64,000 bases of DNA from a bacterium YEK0313 (GCA_000751295.2 CCMO02000001.1:1475501-1539500), one strand, 5' to 3'; counted from the stretch's first letter, positions 37,857 through 47,564 are shown. The notes: generated by a model not told the origin, from the letters alone. Made by a program: numbers and translations.

Positions 37857-37942
37857 GATTTTCTCCGTTCTCGACCCTAAATCCAGGTCGTCACGGACGA
37901 AAATGCTGGACGCTCCAATGTCGTTCAACGCTTTATTACAAC

Positions 37943-37948
37943 ATTATA
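37943..37948 (-). promoter_or_regulatory. Perfect -10 box TATAAT upstream of the DUF1236-like gene
   Basis: TATAAT on the minus strand lies 87 bp before the start codon, in an AT-rich stretch (37930-37980) that is unusual for this window. A good -35 at standard spacing is not seen. Confidence 0.4.
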
Positions 37949-37980
37949 TTTCGACATCGTCCGAATACATTTGGCAACAA

Positions 37981-38937
37981 TCACGCGTGCGAGCGAGACT
38001 GATCCATGTCCTCCGCATTCTGCAGGAGCGCGGCGACCCGCGCACGCACATGGCGCACCTCGCCGATGAGCGCCCGGACCGCCGGCTTGACCGGCCAGCG
38101 GGTACGGACCGCGTAGCACATGACCAGCGGCTCCAGCACCTTGACCTCGTTCAGCACGGTGAACCGCTCGCGGAACCGCGGCGTCCGCGCGAATTCGCGG
38201 GCGACCAGGCCGATCGCATCCGACGAGGCGACGATGCGGCGCATCAGCGGGAAATGGTCGGTCATGTGCAGCCGGTCGCTCGGGCGGTGGCCGTGGCGCT
38301 CGAACATCTCCTGGATGATCGAGGTATAAGGTTCGGACGACGACGGCACGACGAAGTCGTAGCGGATCAGCATGTCCTCGCCGATCGGATGATGCGCCAG
38401 GATCGGGTGGTCCTGGCGCACGAAGGGCACGATCTCGGCCGAGGCGATCGTTTCGCACCGGAACTGCGACCAGGCGCCGAAGGCCGCCTGCAGGCCGAAG
38501 GCCACGTCGATGTCGCCACGCGACAGGAGCTGGACACCTCGCTCGCTGTTGCCGGTGAGGATCTCGATCCGCACGGCCGGATGCCGCCGGATCAGCGCGA
38601 TCAGCGGCTCGGTCAGCAGCCAGTCCATTGAACCCGGAAACAGACCGATGCGCAGCGGCCCCTTGTAGGGGTCGGCACGGCGCTCGGCTTCGCCCATCAG
38701 CTCGGCAGCATCGGCCAGGATGCGCGCGGCCCGATCGATGAAGTCCCGCCCCTCCTCCGTCGGCAGCGCCCCGCGCGAGGTCCGGTGGAACAGCGCGAAA
38801 CCGAGACTGCGTTCGAGGTCCGCGACGCTCTTGGTCACCGCCGACTGGGTGACGCCGACGGCGTCGGCCGCCCGGGAGAAGGAGCCGAGACGGCCCACGG
38901 CCACGGCATGTTTCAGGCGAGGGTCGAACATCGGCAT
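37981..38937 (-). CDS. LysR family transcriptional regulator
   Basis: A 318-residue regulator starting MPMFDPRLKHAVAVGRLGSF; ATG 38931 two codons later is also possible. The helix-turn-helix (about 5-65) has SFSRAADAVGVTQSAVTKSVADLE, followed by an effector domain beginning near LRIGLFPGSMDWLL. It lies downstream of the acyl-CoA dehydrogenase operon on the same strand with 218 bp between, so it may regulate that operon, but is not divergent from it. Confidence 0.9.
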   Translation of the reverse strand: MPMFDPRLKHAVAVGRLGSFSRAADAVGVTQSAVTKSVADLERSLGFALFHRTSRGALPTEEGRDFIDRAARILADAAELMGEAERRADPYKGPLRIGLFPGSMDWLLTEPLIALIRRHPAVRIEILTGNSERGVQLLSRGDIDVAFGLQAAFGAWSQFRCETIASAEIVPFVRQDHPILAHHPIGEDMLIRYDFVVPSSSEPYTSIIQEMFERHGHRPSDRLHMTDHFPLMRRIVASSDAIGLVAREFARTPRFRERFTVLNEVKVLEPLVMCYAVRTRWPVKPAVRALIGEVRHVRARVAALLQNAEDMDQSRSHA

Positions 38938-39155
38938 TCCCCGCAGGAATGATGAGGCGGTGGAATGAACTAGCTGGTGCGGGCCGGCGATGCCAGCCTG
39001 CCGATCGGCGCGGCGCCGGCAAGGAACGGCACAGCCATGACCGTCCGCCGCGCTGGGCGATGGCCGTCCTGCTTGCGCCCGCGCATGGTCGCCCGCGGGT
39101 CTATGGGGACATCGAGGGGATCGTCCAGGCACGGGCCCGCCGGCGCCTTCGGCCG

Positions 39156-40301
39156 TCAGCGGAACGCCTGAACGCCGGTCAGCACGCGCGCGATGATCAG
39201 CTTCTGGATCTCCGTCGTGCCGTCGGGGATCGGACAGATGATCGCCTCGCGCGCCAGCCGCTCGACGATGAAATCGCGGGTGACGCCGTTGCCCCCATGG
39301 ATCTGCAGGGCATCGCGCGTCGCCTCGATGCCGATCTCGGTCGCATACCATTTGGCCATGGCACATTCGCGCTCGGCACGGATGCCGGCTTCCACGAGAC
39401 CGATGGCGCGATGGGTCAGCAGCCGCGCCGCGTCGATCTTGGTGGCCATGGTGGCGATCTTGTCGGCGATCAGCTGGTGGCCGGCGATCGGCTTGCCGTG
39501 CTGGACGCGGGCCTTGGCATAGGCGATCGCCTCGTCCATCGCGCGGCGGGCAATGCCGATGCTCCACATCGCCATGTGACAGCGGGCGATCTCGAAGAGC
39601 TGCAGCGTGTTGCGCAGGCCCGCGCCGCGCTCGCCCAGCGTATTGGCCGCCGGCACGCGGCAATCGGTGAGGAAGATCTGCGCCGTCGACTGGCCGTTCA
39701 GCGCCATCTTCTCGATGTTGCGCACCTCATAGCCGCTCTCCTCGCGGTCGATCAGGATATGGCTGATCTCGTTCTCAGCCGTCCGGCAGGTGCAGATGAA
39801 CAGATCGGAATAGGCGCCGTTGGTGATCCAGGTCTTTTCGCCATTGATCACCCAGTGGTCGCCGTCGCGCACCGCGCGCGTCTTCACCGCGGCGACGTCG
39901 GAGCCGACATCCGGTTCGGAAATGCCGATCGAGATGAATTTTTCGGCGGCGACGAGGTCGGCGAGATAGCGCGCCTTGATCGCCTCCGACCCGAGCCTGG
40001 AGACGAGCTCCGCGCCGCAGGCGTTGATGAAGCCGGGAATGGCGACGTCGAGCGAGGAATAGGCGATCTCCTCGAAGACCAGGAGATGGGTGAGCCAGCC
40101 GAGGCCGAGCCCGCCCCAGCGCTCCGCGTGCGGCGCCGTGACATGGCCGAAGGCGGTCAGCGCCTGCGTCCATTGCCGCATCAGCGGTTTCGGAATGAAG
40201 CCCGGGCCATGGGCCCGGATCTCCGGCTCGAGCTTGTTGTCGAGGAAGCGCCGGAGGCTCTCGACCGCCATCGTCTGTTCTTCGGAGCGCTGCGCGATCA
40301 T
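39156..40301 (-). CDS. Acyl-CoA dehydrogenase with Asp at the usual catalytic Glu position
   Basis: A 381-residue FAD enzyme, starting MIAQRSEEQTM. Motifs are IGISEPDVGSDVA, KTWITNGAYSD and the C-terminal GNGVTRDFIVERLAREA with PDGTTEIQK. Where most family members have YEGT with the catalytic Glu, this protein has PDGT, and the alternative Glu site of isovaleryl-CoA-type enzymes (LxLER) is also not present. Asp may serve as a weaker base or the reaction may differ. It follows the thiolase gene by 41 bp. Confidence 0.88.
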   Translation of the reverse strand: MIAQRSEEQTMAVESLRRFLDNKLEPEIRAHGPGFIPKPLMRQWTQALTAFGHVTAPHAERWGGLGLGWLTHLLVFEEIAYSSLDVAIPGFINACGAELVSRLGSEAIKARYLADLVAAEKFISIGISEPDVGSDVAAVKTRAVRDGDHWVINGEKTWITNGAYSDLFICTCRTAENEISHILIDREESGYEVRNIEKMALNGQSTAQIFLTDCRVPAANTLGERGAGLRNTLQLFEIARCHMAMWSIGIARRAMDEAIAYAKARVQHGKPIAGHQLIADKIATMATKIDAARLLTHRAIGLVEAGIRAERECAMAKWYATEIGIEATRDALQIHGGNGVTRDFIVERLAREAIICPIPDGTTEIQKLIIARVLTGVQAFR

Positions 40302-40342
40302 GGCTCTCGTCCTCGATGGGGTTGCCCGGGTGCGAACGCGGC

Positions 40343-41581
40343 TCAGCGGCCGAGAATGGTGACCGCCGTCACCGCCTCCTCGACGCCGACGATGCCGCCG
40401 CCATTCTGGGCGATGGCGAGCCGGGCGCCCGCCACCTGCCGGCCGCCGGCCTCGCCGCGCAGCTGCAGGGTGAGCTCGTGAACCTGGGCAAGGCCGGTCG
40501 CGCCGATCGGATGGCCGCGGCATTCGAGGCCGCCGGACGGATTGACCGGGATGCGACCGCCGATCGTGGTGTCGCCGCGCACGGCGGCGATGCCGCCCTC
40601 GCCCGGCCGCACGAGCCCGAGCGCCTCGACCTCGATCACCTCGCCGGTCGCGGTGGCGTCGTGCACTTCGGCGACGTCCATCTCGGACGGCCCGACGCCC
40701 GCCAGCTCGTAGGCGCGCGCGGCGCCGAGCCGGCTGACATGGCGGTCATAGTCGGTCGGCTGGCGCTCCGAACCGGTCTGCAGAACCGACGCGAGAATGC
40801 GGATCGCGCGCTCGCGCGCGCCGCCGAGCCGCTTCAGGCCGGCGCCATTGCAGACGACCGCGGCCGCCGCCCCGTCGCTGATCGGCGAGCACATGGGCAA
40901 GGTCAGAGGATAGGCGATCGGTGCGGCCTTCAGCACCTCGTCGACCGTGAACGGCACCCGGTACTGCGCGAGCGGATTGCCGGTCGAATGCATGTGGTTC
41001 TTCGCCGCGACGGCGGCGAGCTGGGCCTGCGTCGAGCCGTAGGTGCGCATATGCGCGCGCGACATGGCGGCATAGACGTCCATGAAGATGCTGTAGGGCT
41101 GTGTCGACGTGGTGCCGTCGGGCACGTCGACGCCTTCGCCCATGGCGAGCAGGGTGTCCCGGTTGGCCGCGATCTCGTGCACGTCCCAGGCGCCGTCAAA
41201 GGCGCCGAACATCCGGGCCCTGTCGGTCGAGAACATCTTTTCCGCGCCGAGCGCCAGCACGATGTCGGCGGCGCCGGAACGCACATAGGCGGCGGCAAGG
41301 TGCAGCGCCGTGCTGGCGGTGGCGCAGGCATTCTCGACATTGATCACCGGCACCTTCTGGATGCCCATGGCGCGCGCGACGATCTCGCCGCGGATCATGT
41401 CCTGGCCTTCCATATGGCCCTGGACGCAATTGCCGAAGAACACCGCCTCGATGTCGCGCTGCGCCGCGCCCGCATCGGCAAGCGCCAGGCCGGTCGCCTC
41501 GGCGCCGAGATGTTTCAGGCTCCGGTCGAGCTGCTTGCCGAAGGCCGTCATGCCGACGCCTGCAATGAAGATATCCGTCAT
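40343..41581 (-). CDS. Thiolase family protein (SCP-x/lipid-transfer thiolase type)
   Basis: A 412-residue thiolase starting MTDIFIAGVGMTAFG. The acylated cysteine is in VENACATAS, and CRGHPIGATGLAQ carries the conserved His. The second C-terminal catalytic Cys-His motif of biosynthetic thiolases is replaced by IAQNGGGIVG, as in SCP-2/lipid-transfer thiolases, which cleave branched or bulky 3-ketoacyl-CoAs. It follows the hydratase gene by 32 bp. Confidence 0.9.
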   Translation of the reverse strand: MTDIFIAGVGMTAFGKQLDRSLKHLGAEATGLALADAGAAQRDIEAVFFGNCVQGHMEGQDMIRGEIVARAMGIQKVPVINVENACATASTALHLAAAYVRSGAADIVLALGAEKMFSTDRARMFGAFDGAWDVHEIAANRDTLLAMGEGVDVPDGTTSTQPYSIFMDVYAAMSRAHMRTYGSTQAQLAAVAAKNHMHSTGNPLAQYRVPFTVDEVLKAAPIAYPLTLPMCSPISDGAAAAVVCNGAGLKRLGGARERAIRILASVLQTGSERQPTDYDRHVSRLGAARAYELAGVGPSEMDVAEVHDATATGEVIEVEALGLVRPGEGGIAAVRGDTTIGGRIPVNPSGGLECRGHPIGATGLAQVHELTLQLRGEAGGRQVAGARLAIAQNGGGIVGVEEAVTAVTILGR

Positions 41582-41613
41582 GATCGCGTCCTGTCGTCCT
41601 GATGTCCCACGGC

Positions 41614-42408
41614 TCACCGGCCGGTGAACCGCGGCTTGCGCTTCTCGCGGAAGGCATCGAGCCCCTCGCGCATGTCGGCCGAGCCGGCATAGGCGGTGAT
41701 CACCTCGATCTCGCGGGCAAGGCCCTCGGCGAGCGGCAGGTCGGTTGCGGCCGCCACCAGCTCCTTCATGCGGGCAAGGCCGAGCGCGCTCTTGTCGGCG
41801 AGCGAAGCGACGAGGTCGCGCACGGTGTCCACAAGCGCCTCGCCGGGCACGACCTGATTGACCAGCCCGGCCGCGCGCATGTCCTCGGCGCTCGCGAATT
41901 GACCGGTCATCATCCAATATTTCGCCCGAGTCGGCCCGATCTTGCGCGGCAGCCGGATCGAGCCGCCGCCGCCCGGCAGCAGGCCGTAATTGGCATGGGC
42001 GTCGCCGAACTGGGCGCTCTCCGCGGCGATCACCAGATCGCAGCACAGGACGAGCTCGAGGCCGCCGGCAAGCGCAAGGCCGTTGACCGCGGCGATGACC
42101 GGCAGCCGCGACGCTTCGAGCCGGTTGAAGGCCCGGCCGATCACCGGCAGCAGCGCATCGATCCGCGCGGCGATCGCCCGGCCGCCCTCGGCGCTGCCGA
42201 TGCCGATCAGATCGGCGCCGGCACAGAAGGCGCGCCCCGCCCCGGTCAGGACCAGAGCGCGGATGGCGGGATCGGCCTCGGCCAGGTCGAGCGCGCGGCC
42301 AAGCTCGCGGCCGAGCGTCGGCGTCAGGCTGTTCAGCGCCGCCGGCCGGTTGAGGGTGATCCAGAGCGCGGCGTCGCGCCGCTCGACGATGATCTGTTCG
42401 AAGGACAC
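41614..42408 (-). CDS. Enoyl-CoA hydratase/isomerase family protein (GTG start)
   Basis: A 264-residue crotonase-fold protein. The GTG at 42408 follows AGGAGG at 9 bp. Motifs are LNRPAALNSL, RAFCAGADLIGIG, NGLALAGGLELVLCCD and GDAHANYGLLPGGGG. The first catalytic acid position is A/H, so isomerase-like or hydrolase activity is possible. It lies 54 bp after the ligase gene. Confidence 0.88.
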   Translation of the reverse strand: MSFEQIIVERRDAALWITLNRPAALNSLTPTLGRELGRALDLAEADPAIRALVLTGAGRAFCAGADLIGIGSAEGGRAIAARIDALLPVIGRAFNRLEASRLPVIAAVNGLALAGGLELVLCCDLVIAAESAQFGDAHANYGLLPGGGGSIRLPRKIGPTRAKYWMMTGQFASAEDMRAAGLVNQVVPGEALVDTVRDLVASLADKSALGLARMKELVAAATDLPLAEGLAREIEVITAYAGSADMREGLDAFREKRKPRFTGR

Positions 42409-42462
42409 GCGAAGAACCTCCTGGTCGCCGGCCGTTCCGGCATGCGGGGCGGTGAGTGGCGG

Positions 42463-44007
42463 TCAGGCGCCGGAAATGCGACCCTCCCGACCCGCCCAAT
42501 AGGGCGCGCGCAGCTTCGAGCGCAGCACCTTGCCGACATTGCTGAGCGGCAGCGGCTCGGTGGTGACGACGACCTTGGACGGCTTCTTCATCGAGCCGAG
42601 CCGCTTCGCGACGAGATCGATGATCTCCTGCTCGGCGAGCACGGTGCCGGGCGCGACCACCACCATGGCCAGCGGCGTCTCGCCCCATTTCGGGTGGGGA
42701 ATGCCGAACACCGCCGCGGCCTGCACCTTCGGGTGATCCTGGATGACGTTTTCGAGCTCGGCCGGATAGATGTTGAAGCCGCCGGAAATGATCATGTCGT
42801 TGGCGCGGTCGAGCAGGTAGAGGAAGCCGTTGCCGTCGATCGTGCCGACATCGCCGGTCCTGACCCAGCCGTCGACCAGCCGCTTTTCGGTCTCGGCCGG
42901 ATCGTTCCAGAAGCCGTCCATCTGGCGCGTTGCGACACGCACCACGATCTCGCCTTCCTCGTTCGGTCCGAGCACGCGGCCGTCCGGATCGCGGATCTCG
43001 ATCTCGGTATCGGCGAGCGGCCGGCCGACCGAGCGCAGCGGCGCCGATCCCTCGATGCGGGAGAACCAGTCCTTCGGCCCCATGGCCGCGACCACCAGCG
43101 CCTCGGTCTGGCCATAGGCCGAGTGCATCGCCGCCTCGCCGAACACCTCGGCGGATTTCAGCGCGGTGCGCTCCGACAGGGGCGCCGAACCGACCATCAG
43201 CGCCTTCAGTCGCGGGAACCGCCGGCCATAGGCCGCGGGCTGGGCGACGATGGCGTTGAGCATGGTCGGAGCTACGAAGCCGTAGCCGATCTCCTCCTTG
43301 TCGAGCGTTGCCAGGAACGACAGGGGATCGAAGGCGTCGATCATGACGTTGCGCCCGCCGACCGCCCAGAACGGCGAGAACATGAAGCCGGAGGCATGTG
43401 ACAGCGGCCCGGTATGCAGCACGGCATCGCCCAGCTGGGCCTTCGGAGCCGGTTCGAGGAACGAGGCGCAGATGGCGAGCCAGTTGCGGTGGCTGTAGGC
43501 GACGCCCTTCGGCTTTCCCGTGGTCCCGCCGGTGTGGCGGATGACGCAATACTGCTCCGGCCGGACCGCAGGATCGGGATCCCGGTCGGAGGCCGATGCC
43601 AGCCATTGCTCGTAGTCCTTGTCGCGGACGATGATGCGCTGGAGATCGGGCAGTTCGGCGTCGAGGCCGGCGAGCTCCGGGAACAGCGCCTCATCGACGA
43701 TGGCGAGCCGCGCGCCGGTATTGCCGATCATCTGGGCATGGGATTCGCGCCGGTTGCGGGCATAGAGCGGCACGCGGATGAAATTGCCGATCGCCGAGGC
43801 GAGATAGATGTCGACCGCCTCGACCGAGTTCTTTTCGAGCGTCGCGATGCGCTCGCCGGGCTTCAGGCCGAGCTCGGCCAGCGCATTGGCGAGCCTCACG
43901 CCGCGCGTCCAGGCCTCGGCATAGGTCAGCCGGCGCGTGCCGTGAACGATCGCTTCCCGCTCGGCGAAATAGCCGGCGGCGCGGCGCATCTGTGTGCGAA
44001 GGTCCAT
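42463..44007 (-). CDS. AMP-dependent acyl-CoA synthetase/ligase
   Basis: A 514-residue ANL ligase that activates a carboxylic acid as CoA thioester. Motif A3 is RHTGGTTGKPKG, A5 includes SAYGQTE, and A8 has VRTGDVGTIDGNGFLYLLDRANDM (in part) with A10 PLSNVGKVLRSKL, where Lys is catalytic. It is the first gene of the operon ligase-hydratase-thiolase-dehydrogenase, so it provides the entry step. The acid is not identifiable. Confidence 0.93.
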   Translation of the reverse strand: MDLRTQMRRAAGYFAEREAIVHGTRRLTYAEAWTRGVRLANALAELGLKPGERIATLEKNSVEAVDIYLASAIGNFIRVPLYARNRRESHAQMIGNTGARLAIVDEALFPELAGLDAELPDLQRIIVRDKDYEQWLASASDRDPDPAVRPEQYCVIRHTGGTTGKPKGVAYSHRNWLAICASFLEPAPKAQLGDAVLHTGPLSHASGFMFSPFWAVGGRNVMIDAFDPLSFLATLDKEEIGYGFVAPTMLNAIVAQPAAYGRRFPRLKALMVGSAPLSERTALKSAEVFGEAAMHSAYGQTEALVVAAMGPKDWFSRIEGSAPLRSVGRPLADTEIEIRDPDGRVLGPNEEGEIVVRVATRQMDGFWNDPAETEKRLVDGWVRTGDVGTIDGNGFLYLLDRANDMIISGGFNIYPAELENVIQDHPKVQAAAVFGIPHPKWGETPLAMVVVAPGTVLAEQEIIDLVAKRLGSMKKPSKVVVTTEPLPLSNVGKVLRSKLRAPYWAGREGRISGA

Positions 44008-44099
44008 GTCCGTTGCCTCCCCGTGCCGTGAGCCGCCTCTTCGCGGGCGGCTTCGTCATTGCGGCGCCATGGTCGGCCGCGGGGAGCCAATCGTCCAAT

Positions 44100-45086
44100 T
44101 CAATGTTTTCCCGTACTATTCCTGGAAGTCATGGCCTTGCGCGCCGATCCTGCCGCCCCGGGCGCCGCTCGCGACCGGGTCAGGCGATCTCCGGCAGCGG
44201 CGACCACCGCGCCGCCGACGATCAGGAGGGCGCCGACGATGAGATCCGGCGTCAGCGGTTCGGACAGGCAGAACGCCGAAAGGGCGATGCCGACCACCGG
44301 CCCCATCATCAACCCGATGGAGGCGACCACGGCCGGCAGACGGATCTGCACCTGCATGGTGCACCACACTCCGAGCGGGCCGGCCAGCAGGCCGAGCGCG
44401 GCGAGCACGGCAAGATTGGTCCCGTCCCAATGCCCGACCGGCTGCAGCATGGCAAAAGGCAGCATGGCAAGGCTTGCAAGCCCGAAACACCAGGGCATCA
44501 GGTCGAGCACCGGACGCTGCGGCGGCGAACGCCTGATGACGACGATGGCGATCGCCCAGACAAGGGCCGCGCCGAGCAGGAAGGCCGTGCCGACCAGCGC
44601 CGGCGGCGAGCTCCAGTCCGTGCCCCAGGGCCCGGCCATCACGACGAGGCCGGCAAGGCTCACCGCCACCGCGAGCCAGCGGACGGGCGGGATCGCCTCC
44701 TTCAGCACGACCAGCGACAGCGGCACCACCCAGAGGGTCGTGGCATTCGAGAACAGCGCCGTGCGGCCGGCCGGGATCCAGGCGAGCGCCGCATAGGACA
44801 GGGTGAAATAGGCGGCGATCTGCAGGAGCCCGAGCATCATGACGGCCGGCAGATCGGCCCGGCCGGGCGGGCGCAGCCGGCCGAGCGCGATGAGGACCGC
44901 GGCGGTCGCCAGCGCCGACAGCGCGGTGCGGCCGCAGGCGAGCCACAGGGGCGCGGCGCCGCCCATGACGGCGAAACGGCTGACCGGCCAGCCGATGCCG
45001 AGCAGCAGCACGGCGCCGGCAAGGGCGGCGAGGCCGGATGCGAGGCGCGCCGGCGGGACCGATGACTGTGGGGCGGCTTGCGACAT
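44100..45086 (-). CDS. EamA/DMT superfamily transporter
   Basis: A 328-residue membrane protein with ten hydrophobic segments in two EamA repeats (first begins LAALAGAVLLLGIGWPVSRF, second near ALVGTAFLLGAALVWAIAIV). The start MSQAAPQSSV at 45086 avoids a non-hydrophobic tail from 45182. Members export metabolites or amino acids. It is divergent from soxR with a SoxR-box-like palindrome between, so it may be a SoxR target. Confidence 0.88.
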   Translation of the reverse strand: MSQAAPQSSVPPARLASGLAALAGAVLLLGIGWPVSRFAVMGGAAPLWLACGRTALSALATAAVLIALGRLRPPGRADLPAVMMLGLLQIAAYFTLSYAALAWIPAGRTALFSNATTLWVVPLSLVVLKEAIPPVRWLAVAVSLAGLVVMAGPWGTDWSSPPALVGTAFLLGAALVWAIAIVVIRRSPPQRPVLDLMPWCFGLASLAMLPFAMLQPVGHWDGTNLAVLAALGLLAGPLGVWCTMQVQIRLPAVVASIGLMMGPVVGIALSAFCLSEPLTPDLIVGALLIVGGAVVAAAGDRLTRSRAAPGAAGSARKAMTSRNSTGKH

Positions 45087-45300
45087 GGCGTCCGGTCGGG
45101 GTGCCGGCCATGCGGATATGACAGCCGTTCGGAACAGCAGGCTGGCGGAGACGGCTTCCCGGAACCAGCGCGCGGCCGTCATATCAGGCCATAGGAAACG
45201 GAGTATCGGCTGCGCCCGGCGCGCGCGCCGTCGCCCGCTCTTTCCGGGAGGCCGGAGGGCACGCCGCCCATGGCGGCACAGCAGCAGCCCTGCTACAAGA

Positions 45301-45318
45301 CCTCAGCTATAGTTGGGG
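45301..45318. promoter_or_regulatory. SoxR-box-like palindrome
   Basis: CCTCAGCTATAGTTGGGG has the outer CCTCA/TGxGG arms and 18-bp length of SoxR boxes, and is palindromic with two G-T type mismatches per arm. It lies 8 bp before the soxR start and about 215 bp before the EamA gene. Confidence 0.55.
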
Positions 45319-45326
45319 TTTGGCAC

Positions 45327-45791
45327 ATGACCGATCATGGGCTCAAGCGCATGCTGACCGTCGGCGACGTCGCCCGGCGTAGCGGCGTCGCGGTTTCCAC
45401 CGTGCATTTCTATGAGGCCAAGGACCTGATCCGGAGCTGGCGGACCGCCGGCAACCAGCGCCGCTATCACCGCGCGGTGCTGCGCCGCATCGCCATCATC
45501 CGCATCGCCCAGCGCGCCGGGATTCCGCTCGCCACCATCCACGAAGCGCTTGCCGACATGCCGCACGACCATGTGCCCGGCGTCACCGACTGGCAGCGCT
45601 TCACCGACACCTGGCGCGCCATGCTGGAGGAGCGCATCGTCAGCCTCACCCAGCTGCGCGACCAGCTGACGAGCTGCATCGGCTGCGGCTGCCTGTCGCT
45701 CGACGAATGCCCCTTGCGCAATGCCGAGGACCGGCTCGGTCGCCAGGGCAGCGGTCCGCGCCGGCTGATCGCGGCCGCCGAGCGGGTCTGA
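45327..45791 (+). CDS. soxR: Redox-sensitive transcriptional activator SoxR
   Basis: A 154-residue MerR-family protein. The DNA-binding part is LTVGDVARRSGVAVSTVHFYE, followed by a dimer helix and the [2Fe-2S] cluster motif CIGCGCLSLDEC (C-x2-C-x-C-x5-C), diagnostic of SoxR. In non-enteric bacteria SoxR responds to redox-active compounds and controls exporters, oxygenases and quinone reductases, not a SoxS. The neighbouring EamA gene is a candidate target. Confidence 0.96.
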   Translation: MTDHGLKRMLTVGDVARRSGVAVSTVHFYEAKDLIRSWRTAGNQRRYHRAVLRRIAIIRIAQRAGIPLATIHEALADMPHDHVPGVTDWQRFTDTWRAMLEERIVSLTQLRDQLTSCIGCGCLSLDECPLRNAEDRLGRQGSGPRRLIAAAERV

Positions 45792-46044
45792 CCCGGAGGC
45801 CTCTTCGCCCGTTCAGGGTTCGGGCCAGTGGGCGAGCCTCGGTTCGGCAAGACGCAGTGCCGTGCTTCGACCAGCGCCGGCCTGCCGATTGACGGGCGCG
45901 CCATGGCGGCGGACGGCCGGAACGGACGCCAAGCCATCGCAATGGCCTTCGCCGCGCCTTTCGCTATCCTGGCAAGGTTGGGAAACCGCCGGGCGCGGGC
46001 ATGTCGATCGCAGGGCCGCCGGCGGAGGGAAGAGGCAACGACCG

Positions 46045-46575
46045 ATGGCCCGCAGGGTACCACATCGACAGAGACTGCTTCTGGCCGCAACCGCCTTGGC
46101 CATGGCAGCTGTGCTGGCCGTGCCGGCGGCGGCGCAGCCGTCGCCCGACGGCCTGCAGCGGGCACTGGCCGCGGGCATGGGCCTGCACCCGTCCTCCGGC
46201 GGCCGTCTGGAAGCCGGCCCGGCCATCAGGCAGTTCATCGCGGCGGGCTATGTCGACCGGCGGCCGACGCGGCGGATGGACTATACCGATTATCGCGTGC
46301 TGAAGCGGCCCTTCCAGTTCCTCGGCCAGCGCCTCCTGGTGATCGAGGAGGAATATATGACGCAATATATCGGCTGCTGCGTCAGCGAGGGCTCGGGCGC
46401 GATCCTGCGCCTCAGCGGCGACCGGTCCGAGCTGACCGCCTTCGCGGCCGCCAACAAGTGCCGCGTCAGCGTCGACCAGCCCGACATACGCGCCCGGCTG
46501 GCCGAGCTGGGGCTTGGCCGCGAGCCGGGCGAATTCGCGCGGCTGAGCTGCCGGGAGCGCGACATCAACGGCTGA
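46045..46575 (+). CDS. Hypothetical exported protein
   Basis: A 176-residue protein starting MARRVPHRQRLLLAATALAMAAVLAVPAAAQ, where the signal peptide ends at AAAQ. The mature part has YIGCCVSEG with two adjacent cysteines, and two more cysteines (NKCRVS, LSCRER), enough for two disulfides. I do not recognise the family. GC-rich third positions and an AGAGG upstream support it as a real gene. It is convergent with the alpha/beta hydrolase. Confidence 0.7.
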   Translation: MARRVPHRQRLLLAATALAMAAVLAVPAAAQPSPDGLQRALAAGMGLHPSSGGRLEAGPAIRQFIAAGYVDRRPTRRMDYTDYRVLKRPFQFLGQRLLVIEEEYMTQYIGCCVSEGSGAILRLSGDRSELTAFAAANKCRVSVDQPDIRARLAELGLGREPGEFARLSCRERDING

Positions 46576-46616
46576 TGCAGGCCGCGCGGGGGATCCGCCA
46601 CCGCCCGAGCGGCCGG

Positions 46617-47546
46617 TCAGCTGCGGGCGGCCGCCCTCACGAATTCGGCAAGCTCCCGGCCATAACGCTCCGGCTCCTCGTAGAACGGACTGTGGCCGCT
46701 TGCGTCGAAAACCGAAAGCCGGCTGTTGGCGTGCATCGCCTTGATCCGTTCCGACATGGCGAGACGGACCAGCCGGTCGTGCCGGCCATGGGTCAGGAGA
46801 ATCGGACCGGCATAGGCCTTGAAGACGGGCTCGAGATCGGCCGTCTCGGTTCTGACGAAGCCCTCGCCGACGGCCCGGGCCGCCATGCCGTTGACCACCA
46901 GCATGCGCTGCATGTCGGCCGCGCCTGGCGGCTGGTGGAAGCAGGCGGCCAGGAACTCGGCCGTGGCCGCCGTGCGCTCGGCGAGATCGTGCGAGACCGT
47001 GGTGCGGCCGAACCTTGCCGAGTCCTCGCCGAGCAGATCCGGCGATAGCCAGGTGACGGCATCGACCAGATTGATGCCGGCAATGCCCGATCCGCCATAT
47101 TTGCGCAAATAGGCGCCCGCCACGAAACCGCCGAGCGACCAGCCGACGAGGACGGGACGTCGCAGGCCTGCGGCGGCGATGACCGCCGCGACGTCGTCCG
47201 CCCACCGATCGGCCTCGGAATAGGCTTCGAGTGCGGTCGGCTTGTCGGAATCGCCATGGCCGCGCAGGTCGAAGCTGACGAGGCGGAAGCGCGCGAGCGC
47301 CGGATCGGCAAACTGCTTCTCCCAGCTCAGCCGGCTTTGGCGTAGGCCGTGGATGAACAGGATTTCCGGCGACTGCCGATCGCCCTGGGCCTGCCCCGAA
47401 AGCTGCGTGCCATCGCGCGAGTGCACCGTGAACAGCGGCGTCGCGGGCGCGGATGCGTCCGCCCGGTCGGACGCCTGCGCCTTGCCGGGCGACCCGGCCG
47501 CAAGACCGGCAAGACCGGCCAGGACGACGCGTCGAGAGGGGCTCAT
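46617..47546 (-). CDS. Alpha/beta hydrolase, exported (Tat-like signal)
   Basis: A 309-residue hydrolase with an N-terminal SRRVVLAGLAGLAAG that resembles a Tat signal ending near AQASD. Catalytic residues are Ser in GWSLGG, Asp in the region HGRHDRLV and His in SGHSPFYEEP; FIHGLRQS forms the oxyanion hole. It hydrolyses an ester or similar bond. It is divergent from a TetR gene and two operator-like palindromes lie between, so it is probably repressed by that protein. Confidence 0.9.
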   Translation of the reverse strand: MSPSRRVVLAGLAGLAAGSPGKAQASDRADASAPATPLFTVHSRDGTQLSGQAQGDRQSPEILFIHGLRQSRLSWEKQFADPALARFRLVSFDLRGHGDSDKPTALEAYSEADRWADDVAAVIAAAGLRRPVLVGWSLGGFVAGAYLRKYGGSGIAGINLVDAVTWLSPDLLGEDSARFGRTTVSHDLAERTAATAEFLAACFHQPPGAADMQRMLVVNGMAARAVGEGFVRTETADLEPVFKAYAGPILLTHGRHDRLVRLAMSERIKAMHANSRLSVFDASGHSPFYEEPERYGRELAEFVRAAARS

Positions 47547-47564
47547 CGGCTTTCTCCAAGTTGA

